Below are positions 34,234 through 43,816 of a stretch of 64,000 nucleotides of DNA, piece after piece. The DNA comes from Ignavibacteria bacterium (lineage in GTDB: Bacteria > Bacteroidota > Ignavibacteria > Tepidaquicellales > Tepidaquicellaceae), in the NCBI GenBank assembly GCA_019694675.1, contig JAIBBK010000004.1, positions 79,347-143,346 of the forward strand, in the 5' to 3' direction. Each line of letters opens with the position of its first letter. The first letter of the stretch is position 1. Below the pieces are notes generated by a model that was not told where the DNA came from, made no database searches, and saw only the letters and a program-made list of their open reading frames with translations. The position numbers and the translations under genes are program-made.

Positions 34234-36438
34234 ATGAAGCCAATGACTGAAAGAGTCTGCAAATTTCTGCTACTTGTAACTTTACATTTTACGTTAACTC
34301 GGCTCAATGCGGATGCACAAAACAAACTGAAGGAGATGCCGCCGCTTTCGGATGCCGGTCCGGTGACAATCATGAATGAAAAAAGTTATCCTCAGTCCGA
34401 CCAGCAAGTGGTATCAGGATCCGCCGGGCAGGATATTCTGAACGAAATGAAGAAGTCGCGGGAAAATGCAATAATGAATTCGCCTGACCGGATCACGGAA
34501 CTTCAGAGAAAGCTGGAAGGAAAAGGAGGAGCATCCGTAACATTACCCGGCGCGAGCTTCGGAAACATTGAGCCACCGCATTTAAGAAAGATTAGCGGAG
34601 GCGATCAGTTTAATTCAGAGATCGTTTACTCCGGTACGAGCGTTATAAAGGGACTTGCAACACAGACACAGCAGAGTTTTCTGGGAGCCGGCACTATCTT
34701 CATTGCGGCAGGTTTCGGCTCTCTGGATACGGGAGTTTCGTCGGAAGCTGATACGCTTGCCATATTCAGATCTCTTGACAACACAGGGAATTCATTTTCC
34801 GAGATTGCCAGAATCTCCATAGGACCTGCAAACAAGTTCTATCCTCATGACGCAATTGACATGGAGATTATAGAATCTACTGACTTAACTTCTTATCTTT
34901 ACATTGTGTATAGCTATGCCGAGAATGGTTACAATGGAGTTACAAAATGTGGATGTGCAGTCATAAGAACAAATCCATTATCAGTCGGAAACTTCAGTCT
35001 GACTTTCCCAGGCTCATCATATCCGGGAAACCACTATTTCAGACCGAGGATCACATCAGACATCGGAACATACCCGGTGTCGCCTTATGTAACAATTGCC
35101 CTCATGCAGGATTCGGTAGCCGGCAACAGTCAGTTTTATATGTCGAAGTACTGCAGAGTGCTGAACCCAAAGACGGTGAACCCGGCATTCACTTATATGT
35201 CGCAGAGTATCTATGTTCCGATGGGAAGCATTGATAACTCTCCTGTCACTTATGATGCACAGATTGATCTGGCACATGTCAATTCAGGCACGGGCGTAAG
35301 CAACAAGATGTTCTTCGTTCTAAGCGGGTATCCCGGCTCTGAAAATTCCTTCACTGTTTACAAATGTGATGCTACACTTATGAGTATGCCATACTTCTCA
35401 TACAATGTCAATGTGCTTCTATTTGTCGCCGATCAGAAGGAGCTTTTCAGGGTTGCGGCAAATGACGGTGCAGGGAGAACAACGCTAACGGGAACATTTG
35501 CCAACAACTACCAAAACTCCGGCGACTGGGATATCTTTTATACAGTAATTGATGCAGCAGGTGACGGCATAGATACATATTCAATGTATCTTCTTGACCA
35601 GTCCGCGTTTTACAGCTCACGAAATCCAGACATACTTGGGAGAAGAAATACGAGCGGAAGCGTGAGCGTTGCATTCAAGAGCGATGACGGCTGCAATTTT
35701 TCCCATTACTCAGCCATTCACATAAGGGAATACACATCATGGTATCTGACAATTCCCGGAATTGACAATGAGTACACAAATTCTCTCGCTTCGCCCAAAC
35801 CCGGATTCCGGAACATTCCGGGAGACAGCGCAAGCTCTACAAGCTCCGGACCAAACATTGTCTATTCAAACCCGGGCAATGAAATCATAGCAGGTGTTCA
35901 ACTGAAAGTATCAATGCAGGGAAACTATGACGATGCTGTGAATCACAATCGTTGGGACGAAACAGTAAAAGTGTATCTTGCGCAAAGCTTTCCGCCATAT
36001 AATCTCATTGACTCGGCCGAAGAATATGTCTGTTCGCTCAATGAGATTGGCCACTTCTTCTTCAGCAATACGGTAACTGGTGCTTACTACATTGTCTTGA
36101 AGCATAGAAACTCACTTGAAACATGGAGCAAGACTCCGTGGGCAGTTTACGAGCAATCTATCCAGCACATCGACTTCACTCAGTATGCCACAGCTTCATA
36201 CGGAGACAATGCAGTACTCGTTGATACATCTCCGCAAACCTATGCTATGTACGGCGGGGACGTAAATCAGGACGGGACTATTGACGGAACTGACCTTCAG
36301 CTCATTGACAACGATGCCTATAATTTTGTAACCGGCTTCGTCTCAACCGATGCCTGGATAGATTACATTGTTGACGGTACCGATTATGCACTTGCCGACA
36401 ACAACGCATACAGTTTCATCTCAAAGATTGCGCCCTGA
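34234..36438 (+). CDS. Secreted protein with Ig-like and dockerin-type C-terminus
   Basis: A 734-residue protein. The signal peptide is KFLLLVTLHFTLTRLNADAQ. Residues ~20-110 are charged and helical, as in the 30020 protein. The central region is beta-rich, possibly a propeller (IFRSLDNTGNSFSEIARISI). The Ig-like module runs from VYLAQSFPPYNLIDSAEEYV to LKHRNSLETWS, followed by a dockerin-like tail: GDVNQDGTIDGTDLQLIDND and a second, poorer loop (DYIVDGTDYALADNN), ending SFISKIAP. No T9SS domain is present. Promoter at 34164-34196; an 11-base inverted repeat follows the gene. Confidence 0.87.
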   Translation: MKPMTERVCKFLLLVTLHFTLTRLNADAQNKLKEMPPLSDAGPVTIMNEKSYPQSDQQVVSGSAGQDILNEMKKSRENAIMNSPDRITELQRKLEGKGGASVTLPGASFGNIEPPHLRKISGGDQFNSEIVYSGTSVIKGLATQTQQSFLGAGTIFIAAGFGSLDTGVSSEADTLAIFRSLDNTGNSFSEIARISIGPANKFYPHDAIDMEIIESTDLTSYLYIVYSYAENGYNGVTKCGCAVIRTNPLSVGNFSLTFPGSSYPGNHYFRPRITSDIGTYPVSPYVTIALMQDSVAGNSQFYMSKYCRVLNPKTVNPAFTYMSQSIYVPMGSIDNSPVTYDAQIDLAHVNSGTGVSNKMFFVLSGYPGSENSFTVYKCDATLMSMPYFSYNVNVLLFVADQKELFRVAANDGAGRTTLTGTFANNYQNSGDWDIFYTVIDAAGDGIDTYSMYLLDQSAFYSSRNPDILGRRNTSGSVSVAFKSDDGCNFSHYSAIHIREYTSWYLTIPGIDNEYTNSLASPKPGFRNIPGDSASSTSSGPNIVYSNPGNEIIAGVQLKVSMQGNYDDAVNHNRWDETVKVYLAQSFPPYNLIDSAEEYVCSLNEIGHFFFSNTVTGAYYIVLKHRNSLETWSKTPWAVYEQSIQHIDFTQYATASYGDNAVLVDTSPQTYAMYGGDVNQDGTIDGTDLQLIDNDAYNFVTGFVSTDAWIDYIVDGTDYALADNNAYSFISKIAP

Positions 36439-36750
36439 CCTGTATGGCACATCCTTCCCGGACTCTGAAACTCACACTTCAATTCTTTTCCGGGAAGGAT
36501 TCAGTCAGGAGAAATGTTGTGCTGTCCGCATCATATTTATCTCCGGCGGAAGCATGAATGAACTCTGACTGAATTCTCAAATTCCGTGTTATGTCTCCTC
36601 CGCTTAACGAGACCTGCGAGCAGCAATTCCGTATACTTTATTCTGAAAAATCAAAAACTCATGAATTGAAAATCAGGATCTAAATTTGTTCATTTCCTGA
36701 CAACGGAAATAACTCAACGCCATTCCATACAAGACCGGTTTGCGGAGCGA
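36439..36750. other. Intergenic region with a large inverted repeat
   Basis: 312 bases. The only structures seen are the inverted repeat at 36451-36500 and a TAAATTTG box (36681-36688), 62 bases before the next ATG, without a TTTG partner at the usual distance. Confidence 0.4.
36451..36500. terminator. Inverted repeat, possible terminator
   Basis: ATCCTTCCCGG (36451-36461) and CCGGGAAGGAT (36490-36500) form a perfect 11-base stem with a 28-base loop, 13 bases past the dockerin gene stop. No T-run follows, so it may instead be an mRNA-stabilising hairpin. Confidence 0.5.
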
Positions 36751-39348
36751 ATGAATTACAGAACGGAGAACATAAGAACGCCGGATCAGAAGCTGAGAGT
36801 GTTCGTGAGCTCGACACTCAGGGAGCTTGCAGACGAACGCAACGCCGTCAGGTCAGCGATCGAGTCAATGCATATGATCCCGGTAATGTTCGAACTAGGC
36901 GCCCGTCCGCATCCTCCCAAAGACCTTTATCAGGCATACCTCAGGCAAAGCGATATCTTCGTCGGCATTTACTGGCAAAGCTACGGATGGATAGCGGAGA
37001 ATGAAACCATTTCAGGACTTGAGGATGAGTACCGTCTCTCAGGCGATTTCCCTCGGCTGATATATGTGAAGGAACCGGCTCCCGCGAGAGAAGACAAGCT
37101 TAAAGAAATGCTTGATGATATCAGGTCAAACGCCGGAGTTTCGTACAAGTCATTCAAAAGCGCTGATGAGCTTGCCCGCTTCCTGACGGAGGACCTGGCT
37201 ATAATGCTTAGTGAAAGGTTTTATACATCTGAAAAAAAGACTCCCTCAGAACCCGAAGAGCCGCATGTCCACTCGAACCTTCCCGCACATTTGCCGGCTG
37301 TCATAGGAAGGCAGGAAGACATTGAGAACATCAGCAAAATGATCACCCGGGAAGATTGTCATCTCATCACCGTCTCAGGTCCGGGAGGAATAGGAAAGAC
37401 AATGCTTGCGCTCGCAGTTGCAGATTCTCTGTCAGATCAGTTTGAAGACGGCGTGTATTTCATTGATCTCTCCGAGATAAAGGAAGACAGACTGGTGCTG
37501 TCAGAGATCTCATCTTCTCTCGGAATCCATATTTCAAAATCTGATGATCCTCTTGAGAATATTGCAGGATTCATTTCGTTCCAGAAGATACTGATGGTGC
37601 TCGACAACTTTGAACAGCTTGCTTCATCATCAAAAGCGATCGCCTCTCTTAACCGGATGTGCCCGAACCTTGTGATACTGATCACGAGCCGGAGCATACT
37701 CAATATCTCCGCTGAAAGGATCTATGTTCTGAAGTCTCTCGGAGTGCCGGCAGTGAACGACGACTATGAGGCAATAGCTGAATCGCCGTCGTTGAAAGTG
37801 TTCATGAACAAGGCCACTGGAGCCGATCCGAAATTCGAACTTACCGAAGAGAACAGCGGCTGTGTAGCGGAGATCTGCCGTATGCTCGAAGGTATTCCGC
37901 TTGCTATCGGACTGGCCGCGGTTAAGGTCCGTGCGTTCTCGCCGAAAGTGATCCTGCAAAAGCTTACAGGAAAACTCAGCGCTCTTTCGGGAGGAAGCGC
38001 GGATGCTCCGGAAAGGCACAAGACCATGAGGGCCGCTATAGAATGGAGCTATGAACTTCTCGATGAGTCCGAAAAGAAGATGTTCATCAGGCTTGCCGTG
38101 TTTGCGGAAGGATTTGACCTTGAGGCGGCGGAGGATGTGTGCGGCGAGGGCATAGATGATGCAAGCGAAGTGATTGAATCGCTTGTGACAAAGAACCTCA
38201 TTAGAAAACTTGGTGATATTGACGGAGCTCCCAGATACAAGATGGCAGCTCTTATCCGCGAGTATGCAAAAGAGCAGTTTGCGGCGGGAAATGAGATTGA
38301 CGCTGTCAGACTTCGCCACGCGGATTTTTACCTGCGCAAATCGCTGGAAGACGATGCAAAGTTCTCCTCAGTTCATAAAGGTTCCGGATCGGCTAGGTGG
38401 GACCTTGATGCTGCAAATGTAATTGAAGCGGCGGAAACATTGATGAAGGCAGGAAAATATTCTGAGCTTGTAAGTCTGATCTATTCACTCTGGCAGTTGT
38501 TCTGGATCTTCGACTACGAAGCTGACCTTGTTGAGAAGGTAAACATTTACGACGTAATGACGGAAGCAAAAGACCTTGATGACGAACACAGGGGAAAACT
38601 CGTCTGGCTTGCGGGAGCGTGCGCGCTTTCAAAGGGTGACATTCCCGCGGCGGAGCATATGTTTGCACAGGCGGAATTTTATCTGAAGGATACTGACAAC
38701 AAGAGCGGAAGCGCGTGGGCTTCCCATCTCATAACATCCATCCGCGCCGCGGAGCTTAAGAAGGAGGATTATGATGATGTGATAAGGTCATTTGAAAAAT
38801 CTCTGAAGGTGTTCCGTGAGATCGGCGATTACTGGGGAGAAAGCGGAGTGATACAAAACATGGCAGCTCTTGAAACTTCTCTAAAGCATTATTCAAAGGC
38901 GGTCCGGCTGTATGATGAATTCGAAAGACTCTCTGCCTCGTCGGGCAGTATTGCACAACTGGCGCACATAAAAATAATGCGCGGCTGGATAAGTTTCATG
39001 CAGAAGGATGATGCAAAGGCGAAGGAGTATTTCAGGGAGGGAATTGCGTTTTACAAGGACACCGATTCAACCGAAAGCGTGTGTTACGCGCTGATAGTGA
39101 TCTCGCAGTATCTCTTCAAAAAGGGAAACGATGCGGGGGCAATGTATATGGCCGGACTGCTTGACAACATCATATCCAAATACCACTTCACGCCCTGGCA
39201 GATGCTTGCGCCTTTGGCGGAATCGCTGAAGAAAACTGTTGAAAAGAAAAAGGGGTCGCCCGCATACTCCGAGTATGAAAAGGCATGCAGAGTCGGCGTA
39301 TTCAAAGGTATAAGGAGGGCTTACGACATTGTGCATGAGATTTCATAG
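36751..39348 (+). CDS. STAND-type NTPase: DUF4062, NB-ARC and TPR domains
   Basis: An 865-residue protein with three parts. Residues ~15-155 are a DUF4062 domain (LRVFVSSTLRELADERNAVR, SDIFVGIYWQSYGW). Residues ~183-480 are an NB-ARC-like ATPase: Walker A GPGGIGKT at 210-217, Walker B LMVLDNFEQ at 281-289, ITSR at 311-314 and a GLPL-like EGIPLAIGLAA. The rest is a helical/TPR-like region. STAND proteins of this layout act as switches that sense a ligand through the C-terminal repeats; several bacterial relatives are anti-phage sensors, others are regulators. DUF4062 is a TIR-like effector or signalling fold by established inference. It stands alone on its strand, so its role here is open. Confidence 0.88.
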   Translation: MNYRTENIRTPDQKLRVFVSSTLRELADERNAVRSAIESMHMIPVMFELGARPHPPKDLYQAYLRQSDIFVGIYWQSYGWIAENETISGLEDEYRLSGDFPRLIYVKEPAPAREDKLKEMLDDIRSNAGVSYKSFKSADELARFLTEDLAIMLSERFYTSEKKTPSEPEEPHVHSNLPAHLPAVIGRQEDIENISKMITREDCHLITVSGPGGIGKTMLALAVADSLSDQFEDGVYFIDLSEIKEDRLVLSEISSSLGIHISKSDDPLENIAGFISFQKILMVLDNFEQLASSSKAIASLNRMCPNLVILITSRSILNISAERIYVLKSLGVPAVNDDYEAIAESPSLKVFMNKATGADPKFELTEENSGCVAEICRMLEGIPLAIGLAAVKVRAFSPKVILQKLTGKLSALSGGSADAPERHKTMRAAIEWSYELLDESEKKMFIRLAVFAEGFDLEAAEDVCGEGIDDASEVIESLVTKNLIRKLGDIDGAPRYKMAALIREYAKEQFAAGNEIDAVRLRHADFYLRKSLEDDAKFSSVHKGSGSARWDLDAANVIEAAETLMKAGKYSELVSLIYSLWQLFWIFDYEADLVEKVNIYDVMTEAKDLDDEHRGKLVWLAGACALSKGDIPAAEHMFAQAEFYLKDTDNKSGSAWASHLITSIRAAELKKEDYDDVIRSFEKSLKVFREIGDYWGESGVIQNMAALETSLKHYSKAVRLYDEFERLSASSGSIAQLAHIKIMRGWISFMQKDDAKAKEYFREGIAFYKDTDSTESVCYALIVISQYLFKKGNDAGAMYMAGLLDNIISKYHFTPWQMLAPLAESLKKTVEKKKGSPAYSEYEKACRVGVFKGIRRAYDIVHEIS

Positions 39349-39395
39349 CTTTGAGTCTGCAAAGCTCTTAACCTGCTTCAATACAGCAAACATCT

Positions 39396-40781
39396 TCAAC
39401 GCTTTTCCGAAACGGCGCGGTCAGCTGAGATCTTTCTACGGTCAATGTAGGCATGCGTTCGCTCAGCAAAGAACGGAACTGCGTAAAGCATCATGATAAG
39501 CACCGGCAGTTTGTACCGGAGTGCTCCCACGATCCCCGTCATTGCACACAAATAGAGTATCAGCATCAGAAAGTACATTCTGATGTAAACGCCGTTGCTC
39601 TTGTCAAACACAAACGAAACGGAGGATGCAATAAGAAGAATGTTGATGAGAAACACCGCGGCGAGATATGCTGTGAACAGCAAAGGAAGTTCGAGCAGAT
39701 ACTGAACCACTCCTTTGTAACCGTCTTTCAAATACCTGTAATAGATCCCTGCGCCCTTAGGCGGAGAAATACGAAAGAACTCTCCGATGTCGAACCTTCC
39801 CGGATCAGTGAAAAAATTTAAACAACCCCGAAAGTAGAATCTCAAATAGTTGCCGAAGTTATCCAATATCACTTCCCTGCCGAGCCTTTCCGCTTCAAGA
39901 GATCTCGTCTTGTGATCTGTGATAGTATCCAGTGCAGCTATCTCCGATTCGTTTTTGCTCATTGCGGAATCGATACCTGATTCATTTATGATCAAAAACC
40001 TTGAATGGAATTCGAGTATGTTGCTGTGCCGCAGACTGGAATAATGAAAGTATCCGGTGTTTCCGTAGTTGTAAAGGCATACTGCAAGCACAGCCGCAGG
40101 AAGAATGAGCGAGTATATGAGCGGAGCGAATGAGCTTTTTGTTTTGAAAATGATGATGAGAACAAGGGCCGAGTTCAGGATCCAGAAAAGATAGAGAACG
40201 GGTTTGGTAAGTGCGGCGAGAGCAAGCAATGTGTTGAAGATCAGTGCATCTCCCGGTTTGCAGTCTCTTACAAATCTGACGAAATAAAAGAACGACCAGA
40301 AGAGGAACGTCTGAAAGAAGATCTCAGACATTATGAAGTTGCAGTATATGAACTGACTGGGATAGAACAGCAGTATTGCAAGGAGGATCTTGTTGCGGGG
40401 AATTCTGAACCTGTGTTTCTTAAGGAGTTTCAGGAGGCCGGCAATATTAAGAATGCTGAGGCACGACTGAACAAAAGTGACAGCATAATCCGTGTGTGCA
40501 ACGGACTTGATCACGAATATTGCGAACCCGTACAACGGCGGCCTTCTCGAATAAAGATCGGGATTGATCTCCGCGTTAAGGTCTCCTGCGTACCAGTTGC
40601 CATGGTTCCCGATATTCTCAGCCTGCGCGAGATATTCCTTATAATCTCCCACATAGATGTTTCCCCAGAATAAGGAGTAAACAAAGAATGCAGTATGAAT
40701 AATTATCACAGCAAGCATCAGCGTGCGGTCGCTGATGTCTTTAGTTCTGATTATGTCTTCATTCATCTGCATGTCCTGCAA
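39396..40781 (-). CDS. Polytopic membrane protein, glycosyltransferase-39-like
   Basis: A 461-residue protein with about ten membrane helices. The first extracytoplasmic loop carries VGDYKEYLAQAENIGNHGNW and YSRRPPLYGF, similar to the acidic and arginine-containing first loop of GT-C fold glycosyltransferases such as ArnT/PMT relatives. These transfer sugars from polyprenyl phosphate donors to lipid or protein acceptors outside the inner membrane. The catalytic Asp pair is not certain here. An inner ATG could shorten the N-terminus by five residues. It lies 60 bases downstream of psuG on the same strand. Confidence 0.7.
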   Translation of the reverse strand: MQDMQMNEDIIRTKDISDRTLMLAVIIIHTAFFVYSLFWGNIYVGDYKEYLAQAENIGNHGNWYAGDLNAEINPDLYSRRPPLYGFAIFVIKSVAHTDYAVTFVQSCLSILNIAGLLKLLKKHRFRIPRNKILLAILLFYPSQFIYCNFIMSEIFFQTFLFWSFFYFVRFVRDCKPGDALIFNTLLALAALTKPVLYLFWILNSALVLIIIFKTKSSFAPLIYSLILPAAVLAVCLYNYGNTGYFHYSSLRHSNILEFHSRFLIINESGIDSAMSKNESEIAALDTITDHKTRSLEAERLGREVILDNFGNYLRFYFRGCLNFFTDPGRFDIGEFFRISPPKGAGIYYRYLKDGYKGVVQYLLELPLLFTAYLAAVFLINILLIASSVSFVFDKSNGVYIRMYFLMLILYLCAMTGIVGALRYKLPVLIMMLYAVPFFAERTHAYIDRRKISADRAVSEKR

Positions 40782-40841
40782 TTATTGTATTTGTCCAAAG
40801 CCACTCTGCATAAGCCGACCTAAAGATGTTCGGGATGCCGT

Positions 40842-41744
40842 TCATACACAGCATGCAATCTCCGATGCAAGTCTCACATTATTCTTCACCAGCTCTATGT
40901 TTGACCTCAGGCTTCCGCCCTTTGTGATCTTTGTTATCTGCGAAAGCAGGTAAGGTGTCACGTCTTTTCCTCTTATCCCTTCAGACTCCGCCCTCTTAAG
41001 CGCCTCATCTATTGCTTCATCTATCATGCGTTTATCAAATGAGAACTCATGAGGAACAGGATATGCGATCAGCATCCCGTTCTTAAGGCCGAGTTCCTGC
41101 TTTGCCCGTATCACTTCAGCCACCTCCTGCGGAGTGTTGAGACGGTAATTTACCCTGAAGCCGGACTCACGCGTGAAGAACGCCGGAAATTCATCCGTGC
41201 CGTAACCGATAACCGGCACGCCAAGCGTTTCGAGATATTCAAGCGTAAGTCCGATGTCGAGAATTGATTTCACTCCGGCTGAAACAACCGCAACATCGGT
41301 CTGTCCGAGTTCGGTAAGATCTGCTGAAATGTCAAACGTCTGCTGTGCATTTCTGTGAACCCCGCCGATACCGCCTGTTGCAAAGATCCGGATCCCCGCC
41401 ATTGATGCGCACATCATTGTGGCGGAAACGGTTGTAGCCGCGCTCTTTCCTCCGGCAATGATGACAGGCAGGTCACGGCGTGAAGCTTTCAGTATGTTCC
41501 CGTTTCGTGACAGGAATTCGATTTCTGCAATTGTCAGCCCAACACGTATCTCTCCCTTTATGATTGCGATCGTAGCAGGAACGGCATTCGAACTTCGCGC
41601 TATGCTTTCCAGCAAAACAGCCGTTTCGAGATTCTCCGGATAAGGCATTCCGTGAGAGATGATGGTTGACTCGAGAGCTACTACCGGCCTGCCTTCGTTA
41701 ACTGCAGATGTGACTTCTTCGGAAATTATTAAACGGTTGTTCAT
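40842..41744 (-). CDS. psuG: Pseudouridine-5'-phosphate glycosidase
   Basis: A 300-residue enzyme that reversibly splits pseudouridine 5'-phosphate into uracil and ribose 5-phosphate. Family motifs are VVALESTIISHGMPYPEN (Glu25 is a likely catalytic residue), FATGGIGGVHRNAQQTFDIS, and VVSAGVKSILDIG with the Schiff-base-type lysine at 159. The C-terminal PVPHEFSFDKRMIDEAI is also typical. Length matches the family (about 300-310). psuK lies 5 bases upstream on the same strand, the usual pairing for pseudouridine salvage. Confidence 0.96.
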   Translation of the reverse strand: MNNRLIISEEVTSAVNEGRPVVALESTIISHGMPYPENLETAVLLESIARSSNAVPATIAIIKGEIRVGLTIAEIEFLSRNGNILKASRRDLPVIIAGGKSAATTVSATMMCASMAGIRIFATGGIGGVHRNAQQTFDISADLTELGQTDVAVVSAGVKSILDIGLTLEYLETLGVPVIGYGTDEFPAFFTRESGFRVNYRLNTPQEVAEVIRAKQELGLKNGMLIAYPVPHEFSFDKRMIDEAIDEALKRAESEGIRGKDVTPYLLSQITKITKGGSLRSNIELVKNNVRLASEIACCV

Positions 41745-41749
41745 CTGTA

Positions 41750-42814
41750 TTATTGGAAATGTTTTCGAATGGACTCATTCAGCGAAGCGGATGTAAGTAA
41801 AGAGGAAACTGAATCGTCTGTCGCAAGCGCAAACAGAGATGCGCACATTCCGCATCTGACGGCATGCCTTAAGTCCTGCTCTTCATGCGTGCCTGTCAAA
41901 TACGAGTGTATGAAGCCGGCGTTGAATGCATCGCCTGCGCCGTTCGGCTCTGCAACCTCTGCGTCAGGTGCTGTGAAGCTTTCGGACTTCCCTGATTCCG
42001 TAATTATGAGATCAATTCCGTCTTTGTCCTTCTTCCTGATTATCACACCGAACTTATGTGCGATCTTTTTCGCGCCTGAAACTATTTCTTCGCCGGTGAA
42101 CATGTCATCACCGAACAAGCGACTGAACTCAGCCCTGTTCACGGAAAGGAGATCCGTCATTCCTTTCAGGTTGCTCAGCCGGTCCGCTTTCACTGCAGAG
42201 ACTGCATCAGCAAACACGGGAACGGAGTTTGAGTTTGCAATCGTGATGATCGCATTCAGCGCGTCCTCATTCAGATTGGCATCCGTAACTATCATCCGTG
42301 CATTCTTCAGCTTATCGCAGTTCTTCCGAATGAATCCTTCTGTTATAAGCCCGGCGGTCTCCTGCGTATCATTCACGGCATAAATAAGCTCGCGTGTCCT
42401 GCCGGCAACAGATACATAAGCCGATGTTCTGACGCCGTCTGCGGAAACCACATTGCTTACGTCAACACCCGCGTCTGCAGTTGCTTTGGTGATCCAACTT
42501 CCCGGCTCATCATTGCCCGTGAATCCGAAAAGCATAACTCTGTGGCCGAGCTGAGAAAGATTCTGCGCAATGTTTCTGGCAACTCCGCCGGGAGAAATGC
42601 GAACACGTCCCTGATGCGAATCTGCCTCCGTGCCGCCGCTGTCGGCAACACCCTTGATATCCAGGTTTAAGCCGCCAATAACTGCGATGTAGTTTTTCTG
42701 AATGACGTAATCCACCAGGCAAGATAATTCCGGTGCTTTACAAATGATAAGTAATTGCTGATAGACAGGTTGCGGGATCAGATAGTGTAACAATTCGTTC
42801 CGCGGCGCCGTCAT
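41750..42814 (-). CDS. psuK: Pseudouridine kinase, PfkB family
   Basis: A 354-residue PfkB-type carbohydrate/nucleoside kinase. From residue ~42 it shows YIAVIGGLNLDIKGVADSGG, the substrate loop GGVARNIAQNLSQLGH, and the C-terminal anion-hole motif NGAGDAFNAGFIHSYL with catalytic Asp. It should phosphorylate pseudouridine for PsuG, whose gene follows after 5 bases. About 40 residues precede the kinase fold. They are Leu-rich (NELLHYLIPQPVYQQLLIIC) and could be a remnant of the N-terminal HTH found in some PsuK homologues, or the true start may be later, such as the GTG near residue 36. Confidence 0.92.
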   Translation of the reverse strand: MTAPRNELLHYLIPQPVYQQLLIICKAPELSCLVDYVIQKNYIAVIGGLNLDIKGVADSGGTEADSHQGRVRISPGGVARNIAQNLSQLGHRVMLFGFTGNDEPGSWITKATADAGVDVSNVVSADGVRTSAYVSVAGRTRELIYAVNDTQETAGLITEGFIRKNCDKLKNARMIVTDANLNEDALNAIITIANSNSVPVFADAVSAVKADRLSNLKGMTDLLSVNRAEFSRLFGDDMFTGEEIVSGAKKIAHKFGVIIRKKDKDGIDLIITESGKSESFTAPDAEVAEPNGAGDAFNAGFIHSYLTGTHEEQDLRHAVRCGMCASLFALATDDSVSSLLTSASLNESIRKHFQ

Positions 42815-42916
42815 TGTTCATTCCAAAAAACCCAACACCATCATAAATTGAGTTACAAATGAAGTCTGCAATTTCAATCTTACAGACAACGAATCACAAT
42901 CAAACCAAATACTATC

Positions 42917-43738
42917 ATGTGCAGATGGTTAGCTTATACCGGCGATCCTATATTGATGAGTGAACTCATCATAAAACCAAAGGACAATCTCATCCATCAG
43001 AGTCTTCATGCAAGACTTCCGCGCATGCCAACCAACGGCGACGGGTACGGGCTCGGGTGGTACGATAATCAACCTTATCCCGGACTGTTCCGAAGCATCA
43101 GGCCTGCATGGAACGACACTAATCTGAATGACCTTGCATCGCACATAGACTCTCATTTGTTCATGTCGCACGTGCGTGCATCATCGCTTGCGCCGGTGCA
43201 GGAAACAAATTGTCATCCTTTCAGATATGAAACATGGCTCTTCATGCATAACGGGCAGATCGCGCAGTTCGAACTCCTAAGGCAGAGGCTTATGGCAAAG
43301 ATAGCGCCGGAGTATTTCAACGACCTGCTTGGCACTACGGACTCCGAGGTCATGTTCTATCTTGCGCTGACTTTCGGTCTCCAGGAAGATGTACCCCGCG
43401 CAGTAGGTGAAATGGTAAAGCTTGTAAGAGCAGAGGGAAAGCGGGCAGGAGTTTCAGGCGACATCTGGATGACCCTGGCGATCTCTGACGGCAGGAGACT
43501 GTGGGGATTCCGCTACGGAAGCGACGGTAAAGGACCGACGCTGTTTACAAGTCCAAGCTTGCAGGAACTGACTCGCCTTAACCCCGGCCTTAAGGACAAG
43601 TTCGGTGACTTTGCTGTCTGCCTTGTTTCAGAACCCATAGGAAACTGGCAGGAAGCGTGGCATGCAGTTCCGGAGAACAGTGTTGTAACTGTAGAGAATA
43701 ATACGATCAGAACAGAGGAATTCAATCCGCAGATCTAA
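42917..43738 (+). CDS. Class II glutamine amidotransferase (YafJ/EgtC-like)
   Basis: A 273-residue Ntn-hydrolase. After removal of Met, Cys2 (MCRWLAYTGDP) would be the nucleophile. NGDGYGLGWYD, MSHVRASSLAPVQETNCHPF and WLFMHNGQIAQF match the class II amidotransferase fold. TTDSEVMFYLALTFGL is also conserved in YafJ/EgtC relatives. EgtC acts in ergothioneine synthesis, but no egt genes are nearby, so the substrate is unknown. It is divergent from psuK with 102 bases between. Confidence 0.92.
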   Translation: MCRWLAYTGDPILMSELIIKPKDNLIHQSLHARLPRMPTNGDGYGLGWYDNQPYPGLFRSIRPAWNDTNLNDLASHIDSHLFMSHVRASSLAPVQETNCHPFRYETWLFMHNGQIAQFELLRQRLMAKIAPEYFNDLLGTTDSEVMFYLALTFGLQEDVPRAVGEMVKLVRAEGKRAGVSGDIWMTLAISDGRRLWGFRYGSDGKGPTLFTSPSLQELTRLNPGLKDKFGDFAVCLVSEPIGNWQEAWHAVPENSVVTVENNTIRTEEFNPQI

Positions 43739-43816
43739 TCTGCAAATGCCGGACTGCCTTTGGTCACACAATTACGCCGGTAAAAGGATTCCATCTGTTT
43801 GCCAATGATGCCTGTA

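Noticed and set aside
37630..38319. 229-codon minus-strand frame
   Set aside because: It is antisense to the NB-ARC part of the STAND protein.
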